From Novakomyces olei (taxonomy: Eukaryota; Ascomycota; Novakomycetes; Novakomycetales; Novakomycetaceae), in assembly GCA_016906335.1 (NCBI GenBank), contig JADEYG010000012.1, forward strand, positions 434,501 through 498,500: 64,000 nt of DNA, written 5' to 3'. The notes under the pieces were generated by a model that had not been told where the DNA came from, made no database searches, and was given only the letters and a program-made list of their open reading frames with translations. Positions 62,329 to 64,000 of this stretch are shown here, one piece after another. The number at the start of each line of letters is the position of its first letter. The first letter of the stretch is position 1. The position numbers and the translations under genes are program-made.

Positions 62329-62767
62329 ATGTCTATTTATGCCTTCCTTGTCAGTGTCGCCGTGGGCGTTGCTGCGGCAGCAAATAGCACTGACCCAAAC
62401 TTTCCCGCCAGCGTCGGCTACGGCGGGCCGGTTGCGACCAGCGTCAAACCTTTTTTGAGGGCTACGGATCCCGTCCCCGGGTATTCCATGGCTGCGAATG
62501 CCTCGACAGCTTCTTATACTCGCGCTCCATCTCCTCTTCAAACGGCTTACAATATTTCCAACAGCACTGTTTCATGGGTGAATGAAACTGCAATGGAGGA
62601 TGAGACCTTTATCGTTTCAGATAATTGGGCCGAGCTGAAGCCGTATGAGCCCTCGCCAGGGTTTGGCGTTGCCGAATTTTCGCTGCCTCCTCAATGCCGA
62701 GTGACATGGGCTCACTACGTAGGTCATCATTTATTTTTATTTTTATTTTTATTTTTATTTTTATTTA

Positions 62768-62803
<36 letters not shown>

Positions 62804-64000
62804 TCCGCGGCTATTATGACCAAAAATCTTTTTGCTTTTATTCGACATTTCATACGCTATCGTCCCTATTTACGTATATAATTCTCTGCCCCGCGATTGA
62901 AGAATATATTTTCGTATTACAATATAATAATAATTTAAATGCATATATTATTTCGCCCTGCTTACTCTTAGCTCCATCGACATGGCGCGCGATACCCGAC
63001 TGGCTTTAGGGAATTGTTTGGATTGATCAGCAATCTTTCAAATGCGAGCGCGGAATTTTCGGGTCCTTTGTCCTTCCTCAATGATTATACCTACTCGTTG
63101 GGCGAAGAGATTTTGACTCCAGTCGGAAACGAAGAGCTCTTCAGCTCCGGAGTTGATGCCTTTTACCAGTACGGTCAGCTGTGGAGCACTTCTCCAGGTG
63201 CTCCTAAGCTCGTAGCGCGTACGACATCACAACAGCGAATGCTGGACTCGGCAAAGTACTTCTTGCTAGGCTTTGCTGGCTTGAATTGGGACGATTATTT
63301 CAACTTGCAAGTTATAATTGAAGACGAGTCCGGCCGGTTCAATAATACATTGAGCCCCACTGGCAACTGTCCTAATGCCGCCGAATTTGATCTTGGTACT
63401 GAGGCAAGCCACCAATGGGCCCAAATATACTTGCAAAATGCTACAAGCAGACTGCAAAACTATACTGAAGGCTATAATTGGACTGTAGTTGATGCTTTTG
63501 CCGCACAGCAGCTGTGCCCATATGAAGCAAACGCTCTCGGCTACTCTGGTATGATTTGCTATTATTACATTTCTGTTGGTTATTGTTCAGTGATAATGGG
63601 ATTTATTTTTTTTTATTAATCAATCATTAATTCACTCTACTAACTCTCAGAATTTTGTGATTTGTTCACGGAAGAAGAATGGAAAGGCTTCGAGTATGCC
63701 AACGATCTCTCATTCAATGGCAACTATGGCTTTGGTAACCCGACCGGTCGTGCTCAAGGCCTTGGATGGGTAAACGATTTCCTTCGACGCCTTGAAGATC
63801 GTGCGTATAACGCCTCGACCCAATCGACCGAGAATAGGACACTGGACAGCAGCAATACGACTTTCCCAACAAACCAGAGTCTTTACTTTGATTTCACTCA
63901 CGACAGTACTATTGTATCTATCCTTGCTGCACTCGGATTAACCCAGTTCGCTGAGGAATTGCCCACAAATGGACGCTCGCCAATCAACGAGACTAGAGCG
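62329..64000 (+). CDS. Secreted histidine acid phosphatase/phytase (5' part, runs off the window)
   Basis: Exons 62329-62718, 62972-63548 and 63651 to the end of the window. A signal peptide (MSIYAFLVSVAVGVAAAANS) and many N-glycosylation sites mark a secreted or cell-wall enzyme. Splicing at 62718/62972 restores HYLHRHGARYPT, with the RHGxRxP nucleophile His134. LVARTTSQQRMLDSA carries the second conserved Arg. Exon 3 has the FTHDST proton-donor motif (His406, Asp407). The family releases phosphate from organic phosphate esters or phytate. Intron 1 (253 nt) contains TATTTT and TA simple repeats (62731-62800). The C terminus lies beyond base 64000. Confidence 0.93.

Overview
The window is nuclear DNA of an ascomycete fungus. 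Genes are compact and often split by very short introns (35-48 nt; donors such as GTATG/GTAAG, CTAAC/CTGAC-type branch sites, AG acceptors). The gene set is fungal: VTS1, PRC1 carboxypeptidase Y, STR3, YAK1, RAD26, TFIIIC TFC4, SND2 and an ER/Golgi Grx6/7 glutaredoxin. A phytochelatin synthase and a short S. pombe-type phosphoglycerate mutase (about 206 aa, without the S. cerevisiae insertion) fit a Taphrinomycotina-like or other early-diverging ascomycete better than a typical Saccharomycotina yeast. That placement is inference.

Layout. 1-1.27 kb: 3' end of a fossil Ty1/copia element with its right LTR. 1.5-16.7 kb: VTS1(-), GRX6/7-like(-), TFC4(+), PP1/GLC7(+), an Rdx/SelW-like gene(-), carboxypeptidase Y(-). 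17.9-28.6 kb: a five-exon ALY/REF export factor(-), an unknown basic protein(+), COA4(+), a 2.9-kb stretch with unassigned gene-like pieces, an RRM protein(+), ChaC-type GCG1(-), and a four-exon Asterix/PAT-complex subunit(+). 28.9-43.5 kb: RAD26(-), YAK1(+), GPM1(-), eIF3c/NIP1(-), a four-knuckle CCHC protein(-). 43.8-53.4 kb: a Cid1-like nucleotidyltransferase(+), STR3(+), an unrecognised multi-exon basic protein(-), SND2(+), gamma-glutamyltransferase(-). 53.9-64 kb: a coiled-coil protein(+), a small Ala-rich ORF(-), phytochelatin synthase(-), an ENOSF1-type sugar-acid dehydratase(-), and the 5' part of a secreted histidine acid phosphatase(+).

The genes are mostly unrelated housekeeping functions. 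The one loose theme is thiol/glutathione chemistry: GCG1, gamma-glutamyltransferase, phytochelatin synthase, STR3, Grx6/7 and Rdx all lie in the window. Pure microsatellites and minisatellites sit in introns and intergenic DNA, including just upstream of splice acceptors in YAK1 and STR3. No tRNA, rRNA, CRISPR or DNA transposon was found. I do not see a convincing novel multi-gene system. The most useful new items are genes that only appear after splicing by hand: ALY/REF, Asterix, COA4, the Rdx gene, and an unrecognised nuclear-type protein at 48-50 kb.
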